From NCBI RefSeq assembly GCF_001705235.1, contig NZ_MCGV01000001.1, positions 3,352,181 through 3,416,180 on the forward strand: a stretch of 64,000 bases of DNA, written 5' to 3'. This DNA is from Clostridium pasteurianum (GTDB taxonomy: Bacteria > Bacillota > Clostridia > Clostridiales > Clostridiaceae). Positions 54,401 through 61,811 of this stretch are shown one piece after another. The translations under genes and the position numbers were made by a program. The notes under the pieces were generated by a model. It had not been told where the DNA came from, made no database searches, and worked only from the letters and a program-made list of their open reading frames with translations. Positions within the stretch are counted from its first letter, which is position 1, and each line of letters begins with the position of its first letter.

Positions 54401-54923
54401 GTTAGAGCATAAATTAAGTCTTTTAGATGACCTTGAAAAATTATTTAAAGGTAAAAAATTTGTTGAATTTGTTGCTTTAAATCAGTTAAAATATATATCA
54501 ATTGAAGCATCAAAACGCCTTAAAGAAATTACAGGTGGAATTTATGGTCTTGAGGTAGATGAAAATGGAAAGTTTATTATAAGGGATTATAAAAATGGAG
54601 GAGCTAAAAGGGATGCCTCGACTTTGTCTGGTGGAGAAACTTTTGTAACATCATTAGCATTAGCACTTTCACTGTCAAATCAGATACAGTTAAAGGGAAA
54701 TGCACCACTTGAATTATTCTTCTTAGATGAGGGCTTTGGTACTCTCGATGACAATCTTCTTGAAGTGGTTATGGATTCTCTTGAAAGAATTCACAGTGAT
54801 AGACTTTCTATAGGAATAATAAGCCATCTTGAATCAATAAAAGAGAGAATGCCGGTAAAACTTATAGTAACTCCTTCTGAGGCAGGTATGGGAGGAAGCA
54901 AAGTAAAAATAGAAGTAAACTAA
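51426..54923 (+). CDS. sbcC: exonuclease SbcC (Rad50-like ATPase)
   Basis: 1165 residues. Walker A GPTGSGKTTILDAI near residue 36, a long antiparallel coiled coil with the zinc hook CPVC at about 575-578, then the signature STLSGGETFV and Walker B LELFFLDEGFGTLDD near 1097. Partner of SbcD in the hairpin nuclease and in end processing. Start: GAGAAGGAAA precedes this ATG, inside the end of sbcD; a GTG 18 nt upstream overlaps the SD. Operon sbcD-sbcC, with the CmpB-like gene 33 bp further. Confidence 0.95.
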   Translation: MKPIKVKIKGLNSFEKEQEIDFNKLIEKGLFGIFGPTGSGKTTILDAITLSLYGEVARKSTNFMNINCNSLNVSFEFQMSGKEIKRYKVDREFKRDNRTGKIKSKSAKIVDITENDAEVLEEGVRGVNEKCEEILGLSLEDFTRTVVLPQGKFSEFLKLEGKERRNMLERLFNLQEYGDELSFKLGRRIKKEREKENVLMGQLKGYENVNDDVLKEKKNAFNENKSLLLKASEELSKTEEEYNESKELWKLQIEMQEKALIYKELRGREDEIKDKQKQILLCESALKVKPYIDNYENTLQQIEKLNSDIEKLKRNMELILVSKNDIAKKLELAKDNKDNKLPEILLKKQKVMDAIEEKKLVDGMLKEKGRLESNIKELSIRLQTKEKNINQNINDIENLKINIADGENKVEGLKFSEEYKREVNEGLFLSRDYGDKIKQKTKIEAEAKRIYETVKNVENNSIDLSQKLQQNKIELEKCTERLNTLSEKFPDGSNLLLSFQEKLNVSRDKWSKYREYNNSLKDSINNCEELRNKLSIKKAKKDELNDRINDMDKKISEIERQNMARILREKLQDGEPCPVCGSVHHIKGHMEYEVKSDDLDGLKDKLNEYKKEYDGATQDIVILETKIKAEEKNENEIKDKILALGEEFKEVPLDVLENEFKNLKDETNKVNIEKSELDKKIKLLIKTSNKLEVEYQKEETVKTQGENQVLNLKNELKETDAKIKEVKISLDNLKEELKIEDFSVKSNEILQKEKLKAQIENEIKCFRDGLNRKQTEKEKMLEVVTNLKEQFGKNKAELSEKNNSINEKLEAIKNKVGHEEDLCKLKNTIESSIKKIEEEYAYFDKEKSIIEEKYNKCNGSIIECHGNLWGLKDRKIKDIEKLNSSLREENFKDVDEAKKSYTYKSKINEMKLEIEKYKEEISKTSGAIEILSKKIDGRNLTEERWIEIQNSKNEKYSKVKAIEEAKIKLEEEIKGMEIKLSELHELLSKQKELEHKLSLLDDLEKLFKGKKFVEFVALNQLKYISIEASKRLKEITGGIYGLEVDENGKFIIRDYKNGGAKRDASTLSGGETFVTSLALALSLSNQIQLKGNAPLELFFLDEGFGTLDDNLLEVVMDSLERIHSDRLSIGIISHLESIKERMPVKLIVTPSEAGMGGSKVKIEVN

Positions 54924-54956
54924 TGTTAAAGGATTTAAAATACAAAGGAGTAGTAT

Positions 54957-55811
54957 ATGCAGAACATAATGTTTTTTAATATATCATTGTACGAAGCAAT
55001 ATTTTATTTTTCAATCTATGCATTTTTAGGATGGTGCCTTGAGGTAGCATATGCTGCTTTTAAAACTGGAGGCTTTGTAAACAGGGGATTTTTAAATGGG
55101 CCAGTTTGTCCTATATACGGTTTTGGAATTGTCATGATTATAATTATTCTTGATCCAATAAGAAATAATCTGGTGCTGCTTTTTATATTTGCTGCCATTA
55201 TTACATCTGCTCTTGAATATCTTACTGGGTTTGTACTTCAAAAGGCATTTCATCATAGATGGTGGGATTATTCAAACGTGCCCTTCAATATAAATGGATA
55301 CATATGTCCTCAATTTTCACTAATATGGGGTGCAGCAGGGGTTTTTGTAATAAAAGTTGTTCATCCTGTAATTTATGATATAGTGAATTTACTGCCACGT
55401 TTAGCTGGCAACATTATTTTAGCAGTAATAGTGATATCATTTTTAATAGATTTATGTTCAGCTGTTCAAACTGTATTGAAGTTTAATAGAAGACTTAAGA
55501 TGATCGATGAAATATCTAACAAAATGAGGAGTAGCTCAGATGCTTTAGCCGAGGAAATATCTAAGAATACTATAGAATTAAAGAAGATATATAATGAAGA
55601 TTCTGTAGAATTTAAAAAGAAACATGAAGCTCAAATACTTGAAATTAAGAGCAAATATGAAAGCGAGCTTATGAAGCTTAAGGAAAGTTATGCTAAAATA
55701 ACAGCACCGAGAAGTATACTTCACAGGAGAATAATTAAGGCTTTTCCTAATATAAAATCTACAAATTATTTTGAAGCTCTTGAAAAATTGAAGGACATTG
55801 TTTTGAAGTAA
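54957..55811 (+). CDS. CmpB-like membrane protein (PF06541-like) with coiled-coil tail
   Basis: 284 residues. Five membrane helices (about 10-165) with AFLGWCLEVAYAAFKTGGFVN, RGFLNGPVCPIYGFG, EYLTGFVLQKAFHHRWWDYS and NINGYICPQFSLIWG, the family pattern of the putative 'ABC-transporter type IV' membrane proteins. The C-terminal 100 residues are a charged coiled coil (KKKHEAQILEIKSKYESELM). Relative of the small protein at 34523. SD AAGGAGTAG. The stop codon lies in a repeat end (GAAGTAATAGTATTTTGG). Confidence 0.85.
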   Translation: MQNIMFFNISLYEAIFYFSIYAFLGWCLEVAYAAFKTGGFVNRGFLNGPVCPIYGFGIVMIIIILDPIRNNLVLLFIFAAIITSALEYLTGFVLQKAFHHRWWDYSNVPFNINGYICPQFSLIWGAAGVFVIKVVHPVIYDIVNLLPRLAGNIILAVIVISFLIDLCSAVQTVLKFNRRLKMIDEISNKMRSSSDALAEEISKNTIELKKIYNEDSVEFKKKHEAQILEIKSKYESELMKLKESYAKITAPRSILHRRIIKAFPNIKSTNYFEALEKLKDIVLK

Positions 55812-56034
55812 TAGTATTTTGGAACATTAAAAAAATATGTGCAGTAACAGTATTTTGAAACATTAAATAAAACTCATAAGACTAAGCCCCAAATAATGAA
55901 AATACTAAGAAATTTTAATAACTCGCTGAAAAGAAGCTCAGACAAATTAAAATTACTAAGTCTTTTGATTATTTGGGGCAAAGTCTTATTGAGTTTTATT
56001 TAAATAGTTTCCAAAATACTGTTACTGCACATAT
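55806..56034. repeat. solo repeat end plus long palindromic repeat R8
   Basis: A lone left end (55806-55834, GAAGTAATAGTATTTTGG) overlaps the stop of the CmpB-like gene. R8 itself is 55835-56034 (200 bp): ends ATATGTGCAGTAACAG and CTGTTACTGCACATAT are perfect, inner arms GCCCCAAATAATGAAAA and TTTTGATTATTTGGGGC nearly so, loop AATAACTCGCTGAAAAGAAG then CTCAGACAAATT. Confidence 0.9.
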
Positions 56035-56245
56035 AGGGTAAGGGCAAGGAAGATTTTCTTCCGCTTCGCTCCCGAAAATCTGAATTAAAAGCTTATACGG
56101 GGTAAGCTTTTAATAATGAAAATCCTAAGAAATTTTAATAACTCGCTGAGAAAAAGCTCAAACAAATTAAAATTTCTAAGTCTTTTTATAATTTGAAGCA
56201 AGACTTATGCGCTTTATTTAAATCGTTCCAAAATTCTATTACTTC
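56035..56245. repeat. GC-core module and partial palindrome R9
   Basis: GAAGATTTTCTTCCGC module (56048-56078), A/T hairpin TTAAAAGCTTA/TAAGCTTTTAA (56084-56112), then R9 (56103-56245) without left outer end. The module that should follow R9 is interrupted by the IS200-type element. Confidence 0.75.
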
Positions 56246-56263
56246 AAATTAGAATAAAGGCAA

Positions 56264-56994
56264 TCATAACCACCGGCTTAGCCGGTGGTTTGCTCAGCCC
56301 TGTAAGGGCATATTACTGGCTGGGCTAAAAGCCCTCTGAATGGTCTGCCACTCGCATGTTTTCCCATGCAGTCGCTAAAGCGACTTATTTTTTCTTCTTT
56401 ACTGATTCACCGGTGAACGGATCAACAAGTTCTTTTATACTCATCTGTTCATATGCCAAATCCTCTTGCAATTGATTTTTTATATACTCCTGTATTTTCT
56501 TTTTGTTTTTCCCAACTGTATCAACATAGTATCCTCTACACCAAAACTCCCTGTTTCCATATTTGTACTTCAAGTTTGCATGCTGATCAAATATCATTAA
56601 ACTACTTTTACCTTTCAAATATCCCATGAAACTTGATACACTTATTTTAGGTGGTATTTCTACTAGCATGTGTATATGATCTGGACAAGCTTCTGCTTCT
56701 ATTATTTGCACGCCCTTCCATTCACATAACTTTCTTATTATTTTTCCTATATTGTTTTTTATTTTACCGTATATTATTTGTCTCCTATATTTAGGTGCAA
56801 ACACTATGTGATACTTGCAATTCCATGTCGTATGAGATAAACTATTTGTGTCTTTCATTAGACATCCTCCTATGCTTTTATATTTGCGGTTGGCTAGACC
56901 TGCATTTATTTTAACATAGGAGTTTTTTTCTACTCAACGGCATAAGCCTTTTTTCTTCCACTTGCTTAGCAAGTGGTTTCCTTTGTTACACAAA
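56264..56994 (-). mobile_element. IS200/IS605-group insertion sequence (tnpA only)
   Basis: About 730 bp. Subterminal hairpins are present at both ends: AACCACCGGCTTAGCCGGTG at 56269-56288 and CCACTTGCTTAGCAAGTGG at 56958-56976. One transposase gene, no tnpB. There is no inverted terminal repeat or target duplication, as expected. Flanks AATAAAGGCAA and GAGGATTTTCTTCC are the two halves of a GC-core module, so the element entered a repeat. Exact ends are estimated from the interrupted module. Confidence 0.85.
56385..56858 (-). CDS. tnpA: IS200-type Y1 transposase
   Basis: 157 residues. HUH motif at H61-I-H63 in CPDHIHMLVEIPP and the catalytic Tyr Y125 in KIQEYIKNQ, as in IS200/IS605 TnpA, which moves single-stranded DNA by recognising subterminal hairpins. 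N-terminal HTTWNCKYHIVFAPKYRR is typical. Length fits an intact enzyme. SD AGGAGG precedes the ATG, within a sequence usually able to fold, as IS200 limits its own expression. Confidence 0.95.
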   Translation of the reverse strand: MKDTNSLSHTTWNCKYHIVFAPKYRRQIIYGKIKNNIGKIIRKLCEWKGVQIIEAEACPDHIHMLVEIPPKISVSSFMGYLKGKSSLMIFDQHANLKYKYGNREFWCRGYYVDTVGKNKKKIQEYIKNQLQEDLAYEQMSIKELVDPFTGESVKKKK

Positions 56995-57062
56995 GAGGAT
57001 TTTCTTCCGCTTCGCTCCCGAAAATCTAAATTAAAAGTTTATGTAGAGCTAAACTTTTAATA
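56995..57062. repeat. right part of the interrupted GC-core module
   Basis: GAGGATTTTCTTCCGCTTCG then CTCCCGAAAATC, followed by the A/T hairpin TTAAAAGTTTA/TAAACTTTTAA. Equals the modules at 24254 and 56035. Confidence 0.75.
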
Positions 57063-57074
57063 ACAACCATAGCT

Positions 57075-57626
57075 TTATAATGGGTAGTAATTTATAATGG
57101 TCATTCTAATCATTTGGGAACCTTTATTTATGTAAGTATGTGTTTTAGAAGCATCAAAGAAGATAGAGTCTCCAGGGTTTAAAATGTAGTTTTGATTATT
57201 AGTGTTTAGTGTTAAATCTCCATCAAATACAATTATGTATTCCTTGTCATTTTTTCCATGTGAGTCTGAAGTATAAGAACTGTTTCCATCAAGTTCTACG
57301 GTGAATATCTCGAAATTTCTATCACCCTGAGCAGAGAATGAACAGTAAACCCTATAATGCCCATCTTCACTACACTGTTCTATGGTATTTTCTTTTTTTA
57401 CAAAAACCACTTCATTTGAAGGTTCATCTATAAGGGATGTATATGGTACTTTAAGACCATTTGCTATCTTCCAAATTGTATTTATAGTTGGATTTGATTC
57501 TTCTCTTTCAATTTGTCCCAGCATAACCTTACTTACGCTGCAAAGTTCTGATAATTTACTTAAACTTAAATTTCTTTCTTTTCTAAGCCTTTTAAGATTG
57601 GCGGCAATTACATTATTGAGATTCAT
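57075..57626 (-). CDS. XRE-family regulator with cupin domain
   Basis: 183 residues: HTH_3 at about 5-60 (NLKRLRKERNLSLSKLSELC, SKVMLGQIEREESNPTINTIWKIA) and a C-terminal cupin (about 105-180: YIIVFDGDLTLNTNNQNYILNPGDSIFFDASKTH). This HTH-cupin type often controls transport or amino-acid genes; the divergent azlCD pair is the clear target. SD CAAGGAGTG before the ATG. Promoter on this strand: TTGTTT and TATAAT 17 bp apart in the 57695-57725 region. Ligand unknown. Confidence 0.9.
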   Translation of the reverse strand: MNLNNVIAANLKRLRKERNLSLSKLSELCSVSKVMLGQIEREESNPTINTIWKIANGLKVPYTSLIDEPSNEVVFVKKENTIEQCSEDGHYRVYCSFSAQGDRNFEIFTVELDGNSSYTSDSHGKNDKEYIIVFDGDLTLNTNNQNYILNPGDSIFFDASKTHTYINKGSQMIRMTIINYYPL

Positions 57627-57639
57627 TAAATTTCACTCC

Positions 57640-57827
57640 TTGACAAATATAGCGTACGATTGTACAACTATATTGTATTATGTCACATTTATATTATAAC
57701 ATACAGAAAAATCCTAAACAATTGTGGCAAGTCATTTTGAGGTCCAAATAACATCATGAAAAAGTATGAATTTTAAATTACATTTTGAATTTTGTCCCTT
57801 GACAAACATAAAGTACAGTTGTATAAC
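57640..57827 (+). promoter_or_regulatory. duplicated promoter/operator ahead of azlC
   Basis: Two similar segments: TTGACAAATATAGCGTACG at 57640 and TTGACAAACATAAAGTACAG at 57799, each followed by TTGTA-AACTATATT. The second has TTGACA (57799-57804), 17 bp, TATAAC (57822-57827) and should drive azlC. GTACGATTGTAC (57654-57665), GTACAGTTGTAT (57813-57824) and two AACGTAC words near 57836 and 57857 look like regulator sites. Confidence 0.55.
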
Positions 57828-57888
57828 TATATTATAACGTACGAAATAAATATTATAACGTACAAAAGCTTAATAATTAGGAGGACAA

Positions 57889-58593
57889 ATGCTTCAAGAA
57901 AAAATCGTTTTACAGGAAAAGCATGAATTTGTAAATGGTATGAAAGATTGTATTCCAACAGTGTTTGGATACATAAGTATAGGTTTTGCCTGCGGTGTTG
58001 TTAGTAAGGCATGTGGACTCAGTATTTTGGAAATAGCTCTCATGAGCATTTTTATTTATGCTGGTTCTTCTCAGCTAGTTGCGGCTGGAATGATACAGTC
58101 TTTAGCTTCTGTTCCAGGGGTTATTATAGCTATTTTTTTTGTGAATTTGAGACATCTACTCATGAGTGCAGCTTTGGCACCTCATTTTAAGAAGAATTCT
58201 GTTTTAAAGAATTTCACAGTAGGTGCGCTTATGACGGATGAAACTTTTGCCTTAGCAGCAGTAAAGGGTACTTCAAATAAGGAGATAAGCTATAAATGGA
58301 TGATGGGAGCTAATATAATTGCGTATTTAAATTGGCTTATAGCAACTGTATTAGGTGCATATTTTAGTACAATGATATATGATTATAAAAAATTTGGACT
58401 TGATTTTGCTCTTCCAGCTATGTTTATAGGACTTTTGATATCCAGTGCAAAAGGAAATAATGATAGAAGAAAAAATATTTTAGTTATTTCTATTTCTGCA
58501 TTTATATTTATAGTATGCGTTAATTTCATGCCATCAAATAGTGCAATTATGGTGGCAGCAATCATTGGGGCAGGGGGTATGATTAAAAAATGA
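57889..58593 (+). CDS. azlC: branched-chain amino-acid exporter, large subunit
   Basis: 234 residues, about seven membrane helices. GMKDCIPTVFGYISIGFACGVV and IFIYAGSSQLVAAGMI are AzlC hallmarks, then FFVNLRHLLMSAALAPHF. With AzlD it exports branched-chain amino acids (and toxic analogues such as 4-azaleucine in Bacillus). Overlaps azlD by 4 nt (ATGA). AGGAGGACAA before the ATG. Probably repressed by the divergent XRE-cupin protein. Confidence 0.93.
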   Translation: MLQEKIVLQEKHEFVNGMKDCIPTVFGYISIGFACGVVSKACGLSILEIALMSIFIYAGSSQLVAAGMIQSLASVPGVIIAIFFVNLRHLLMSAALAPHFKKNSVLKNFTVGALMTDETFALAAVKGTSNKEISYKWMMGANIIAYLNWLIATVLGAYFSTMIYDYKKFGLDFALPAMFIGLLISSAKGNNDRRKNILVISISAFIFIVCVNFMPSNSAIMVAAIIGAGGMIKK

Positions 58594-58904
58594 GCATGAA
58601 AGTTTTATATATAATCGTAGGGGGAGCATTAGTAACCATTCTTCCAAGGGTTATTCCGGTTATGTTTATGTCAAAATTCAAGTTGAATGAAAGAGCATCT
58701 GTGTTTTTGAATTATATACCTGTGTCTATACTTACAGCCCTTGTTATGGCGGAAATTTTTGTCTGTAATAACAAAATAACATTAGATTCACATATGATAT
58801 TATCAGGTATAATAGCAATTATAGTAGCCATAAAAAAAGATAATCTTCTTTTGACAGTAATAGCAGGAGTAGCTTCAATGGCAATTTTGAGGATGATTTA
58901 TTGA
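58590..58904 (+). CDS. azlD: branched-chain amino-acid exporter, small subunit
   Basis: 104 residues with three or four membrane helices; VTILPRVIPVMFMSKFKLNE and FLNYIPVSILTALVMAEIF match AzlD. Small partner of AzlC, start overlapping the azlC stop. A small coupled frame may follow at 58901. Confidence 0.92.
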   Translation: MSMKVLYIIVGGALVTILPRVIPVMFMSKFKLNERASVFLNYIPVSILTALVMAEIFVCNNKITLDSHMILSGIIAIIVAIKKDNLLLTVIAGVASMAILRMIY

Positions 58905-59011
58905 GTAAAATTGTAAGAGCAAATAAAAAACAGATAATTGAAGAAATCTATTATGAAAAAGTACATAAGCGGATAAAAAAATGGCCTGATTTGAAAATTA
59001 TTTCTTGGTGA
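58901..59011 (+). CDS. possible small basic protein (36 aa)
   Basis: TTG start overlaps the azlD stop (TTGA), with GAGGATGATTTA before it, so it could be coupled to azlCD. The product is basic (MSKIVRANKKQIIEEIYYEK start, IKKWPDLKIISW end), without membrane helix. It could equally be a decayed 3' piece of another gene. No family recognised. Confidence 0.35.
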   Translation: MSKIVRANKKQIIEEIYYEKVHKRIKKWPDLKIISW

Positions 59012-59078
59012 TGTGAATTTTAGATAAATGCTATGCTTAGCTACTTTAATGTTGATTGTATAAAGCATTACGTATTAG

Positions 59079-59110
59079 AACATGAGTGGCTTGTGCCACT
59101 CATGTTTACT
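59079..59110 (+). terminator. hairpin after azlCD
   Basis: AACATGAGTGGC and GCCACTCATGTT are perfect 12-bp partners with a TTGT loop; the T tract after it is poor (TACT). Confidence 0.6.
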
Positions 59111-59336
59111 CTATATAGAGTTTCATTATTTTCCTAACTTACTTATTGACCAGATATGTAAGTTAATTTGTATAGGCATACCCTTAAATGCCATTTATAT
59201 GTATTTTATACCAAGTTGAATAGAATGTACCGAAATGTAGACAGCTTGATAAAAAGTAATCATGTATTCTTGTGAATACTGTTACATTTTCCGTTATAAT
59301 TATACAAGGAATATTATCATGATATCAATATGAAGT

Positions 59337-59386
59337 TAGAGGGTAAATTTCCATGATATTTTGAATATGGAAATCTATCCTCTAAT
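59337..59386 (-). terminator. terminator after the Pro/Gly-rich gene
   Basis: TTAGAGGGTA-AATTTCCAT and ATGGAAAT-TATCCTCTAA form an interrupted stem, placed 12 bp after the stop of the minus-strand gene. The rest of the 59012-59398 gap shows nothing recognisable. Confidence 0.6.
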
Positions 59387-59398
59387 AAATAAAAAATT

Positions 59399-59863
59399 TT
59401 ATCTACATACAAAATTTCTTATTTGTCTAATATTAAGTGTAAAGTAAACCCATCTTCTTCTCATCCACCTGAAGCCTGCAATAGAGTTCCTATCTACATA
59501 AGTAAGGTATGCCCAATAAGACATTCCATTTCTTTGCCATATATAAGTGTACCTATACCTACACATACGTATTGAACCTGTGTGAGTAGGATTAAAATTT
59601 GGACCTTGCTGCATTCCTGGGCCAAATTGTGACTGTGGCGTGTAAGCTGGAGGAGGACCTGGTGGCATATTTGCCTGAGGACCATATCCTGGTTGCATAG
59701 GAGGTTGCCCTGGACCACCTGGACCTGGCGGCATTGGCGCAGGATCTCTTGTCATTGGGCAGTCACGAGCATATGGACATTCGGGTTGGTCCTCATACTC
59801 GTCATCTTCAAATCTCATTGGATCAAAATCATTTTCATCGAAGTCATTATAATTATAGTACAT
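59399..59863 (-). CDS. Pro/Gly-rich protein with conserved aromatic C-terminus, unknown
   Basis: 154 residues in three parts: an acidic Tyr/Asp-rich start (YYNYNDFDENDFDPMRF), a collagen-poor Pro/Gly/Gln-rich middle (about 42-90, PMPPGPGGPGQPPMQPGYG) and an Arg/Trp/Tyr-rich end (about 98-154, RYRYTYIWQRNGMSYWAYLT) with three Cys in the protein half. No signal peptide or membrane helix. The composition is like spore-coat or exosporium proteins, but that is only a guess. CAAGGAG before the ATG and a terminator after it: a single-gene unit. Confidence 0.75.
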   Translation of the reverse strand: MYYNYNDFDENDFDPMRFEDDEYEDQPECPYARDCPMTRDPAPMPPGPGGPGQPPMQPGYGPQANMPPGPPPAYTPQSQFGPGMQQGPNFNPTHTGSIRMCRYRYTYIWQRNGMSYWAYLTYVDRNSIAGFRWMRRRWVYFTLNIRQIRNFVCR

Positions 59864-59998
59864 AAAAGTCTCCTTGAAATTATGATTAATACATTATAGA
59901 ATATGTATCAACTAGCAAAAATGTTACGTTTCTATGTAAAAATTTTCACTGTTGTTTGTAAAGTCAAAATTAATTCTGTATAATTAAAGGGAAACCAT

Positions 59999-60186
59999 GC
60001 GAAGCAATAGTATTTTGAAACATTAAATAAAAATCATAAGTCTAAGCTCCAAATTATAAAAATACTAAGGAATTTTAATAACTCGCTGAAAAAAGCTCAA
60101 ACAAATTAAAATTTCTAAGTCTTTTTATAATTTAAAACAAGACTTATAGAATTTTTTTAATGTTACTTCATTAATGTTAATTGCGA
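59999..60186. repeat. chimeric palindromic repeat R13
   Basis: Left end is of R2 type (GAAGCAATAGTATTTTG), right end of R1 type (TTTTTTTAATGTTACTTC...AATGTTAATTGCGAATTT). Middle arms and loop (AATAACTCGCTGAAAAAAGC then TCAAACAAATT) are of the common kind. The 16-bp AGGGAAACCATGCGAA at 59988-60003 also starts the tandem repeat region at 45012. Confidence 0.8.
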
Positions 60187-60216
60187 ATTTAATGTATTGG
60201 TGAGGAGTGATGCCGA

Positions 60217-60984
60217 ATGATATATGATACACACATACACACTTTATTTTCAACTGATTCCAAACTTAATATAGAAGATGCAGTAAATAGAGCAGCAAAT
60301 GATAATATAGGTATGATAGTTACTGAACATATTGATTTTAATTATCCTGTAAAAGGTGAATTTGTGTTCAATGTAGATGAGTACTTTAAGAAATATGAAA
60401 AATATAGAAATGATAAAGTTATGCTTGGTGTTGAAATAGGCATGACAGAAGAATTTAAGAGTCACAATAAAGATTTAAATGATAATTATGAATTTGACTA
60501 TGTTTTGGGGTCAATACATTTTGTTAATAATATAGATTTATATGATAAGATTATGTACAAGGATACCAGTAAAAGAGATGTTTTTGAGGATTATTTTAAA
60601 GCTATGATAAATTGTCTTGAATGTCATGATTATATAGATTCTCTGGCACATATAGATTATATATCAAGGTATGCAACCTATGATGATCCTGAGATTCACT
60701 ATAGTGAATACAGTGATTATATTGATGAAGTCTTTAAGTCTATAATTGATAAGGGAATAGTGCTTGAAATAAATACACGTAGGCTTAATAAAAAAGATAT
60801 ATGTGACAATATGCTTGCAATATATAAAAGATACAATGAACTTGGAGGAAAATTTGTAACTATAGGTTCAGATTCACATGATAAAGATAGCATTGGAATG
60901 AACTTTAATAATGCTCTTGAGATGGCAGAGGCATGTGGACTTAATCCTGTATACTTTAACAAAAGAGTTATGAAGTACTGTTAA
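60217..60984 (+). CDS. PHP-domain phosphatase, HisJ/histidinol-phosphatase type
   Basis: 255 residues. DTHIHTLFSTDS (metal His pair), VTEHID, the GVEIG segment, LGSIHFV, SLAHIDYISRY and TIGSDSHD place all PHP metal ligands. Closest in look to the HisJ-type histidinol-phosphate phosphatases, but no his genes are near, so another phosphate ester is possible. GAGG is 11 nt before the ATG. First gene of a same-strand run that continues to the window end. Confidence 0.85.
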   Translation: MIYDTHIHTLFSTDSKLNIEDAVNRAANDNIGMIVTEHIDFNYPVKGEFVFNVDEYFKKYEKYRNDKVMLGVEIGMTEEFKSHNKDLNDNYEFDYVLGSIHFVNNIDLYDKIMYKDTSKRDVFEDYFKAMINCLECHDYIDSLAHIDYISRYATYDDPEIHYSEYSDYIDEVFKSIIDKGIVLEINTRRLNKKDICDNMLAIYKRYNELGGKFVTIGSDSHDKDSIGMNFNNALEMAEACGLNPVYFNKRVMKYC

Positions 60985-60996
60985 ACGGAGGATTTT

Positions 60997-61575
60997 ATGG
61001 GTAAGATACTTCTATTTATGTTCGATGAAATGACAGATTATGAGATAACTCTAATTTGTCACCTGCTGCATAGGGATGCTGGAAAAAAAGTAATTACAGT
61101 AGCTTATGAAAATAAAATAGTAAAAGGCTCATCTGGCATTATGTATAAGCCTGAAAAGTTAGTTAAAGATATACTGATTGATGAGGTAGCAGGGTTAATA
61201 ATTCCAGGTGGATGGTATGGTGATTTTAGAGAAGAAATGCTTCAGTTAATAAGAAAAGTATATAATAATAAAAAACTTGTTGCAGGCATATGCGGAGCTG
61301 GAACAGTATTTTTAGCTAAAGCTGGTATTTTAGATGAAGTTAAATACACTACTCCAATAGTTAAGTGGACTGAAGAATATGAAGATAAATTTGGAGGAAA
61401 GGATCCTTTTAAAAGGGAAAACTTTACTTCACAGAGAGTTATAAGAGATAAGAATGTGATAACAGCTGTAGGTCCTGCATTTGTTGATTTTTCAGTGGAA
61501 ATATGTGATTGGTTTAATCTATTTGAGGATAAAAGTGACAAGGACAATTTTATTAGGAATATAAAAGGACTTTAA
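60997..61575 (+). CDS. DJ-1/PfpI-family protein
   Basis: 192 residues. LIIPGGWYGDFREEM and the nucleophile elbow VAGICGAGTVFLAKAGIL (Cys in GICGAG) are typical of the class I glutamine amidotransferase-like DJ-1/PfpI family. Members are proteases, deglycases or chaperones; this one resembles the YdeA/YoaZ-like type. CGGAGG before the ATG, 12 bp after the PHP gene. Confidence 0.87.
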   Translation: MGKILLFMFDEMTDYEITLICHLLHRDAGKKVITVAYENKIVKGSSGIMYKPEKLVKDILIDEVAGLIIPGGWYGDFREEMLQLIRKVYNNKKLVAGICGAGTVFLAKAGILDEVKYTTPIVKWTEEYEDKFGGKDPFKRENFTSQRVIRDKNVITAVGPAFVDFSVEICDWFNLFEDKSDKDNFIRNIKGL

Positions 61576-61588
61576 GGAGAACGTAAAT

Positions 61589-61756
61589 ATGGAAATAAAA
61601 GATTTGATAGCTAGGATAAACTTTCTATATAAAAAGAGTCAAGAACAGGGATTAAGTGAAAGTGAAAAAGAAGAACAAAAAACTTTAAGAAAACAGTACA
61701 TTAATATTATTAAAGGTAATGTTAGAGAACAGCTTAACAAAGTAAAAAAAGTTTGA
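61589..61756 (+). CDS. DUF896 protein (YnzC-like)
   Basis: 55 codons. LIARINFLYKKSQEQGLSES-EKEEQKTLRKQYI is the DUF896 signature (two-helix hairpin). Small cytoplasmic protein of unknown function; in Bacillus YnzC is near the SOS genes. AAGGAG is 9 nt before the ATG, 13 bp after the DJ-1 gene. Confidence 0.92.
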   Translation: MEIKDLIARINFLYKKSQEQGLSESEKEEQKTLRKQYINIIKGNVREQLNKVKKV

Positions 61757-61811
61757 AATTAATATCAAAGTAAATATATATAATTAATTGCCGTAATGGT
61801 GGCGATGCTGA

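Noticed and set aside
59494-59718. 74-residue frame in the Pro/Gly-rich gene
   Set aside because: Out-of-frame reading of the same strand; the longer frame has the SD and terminator.
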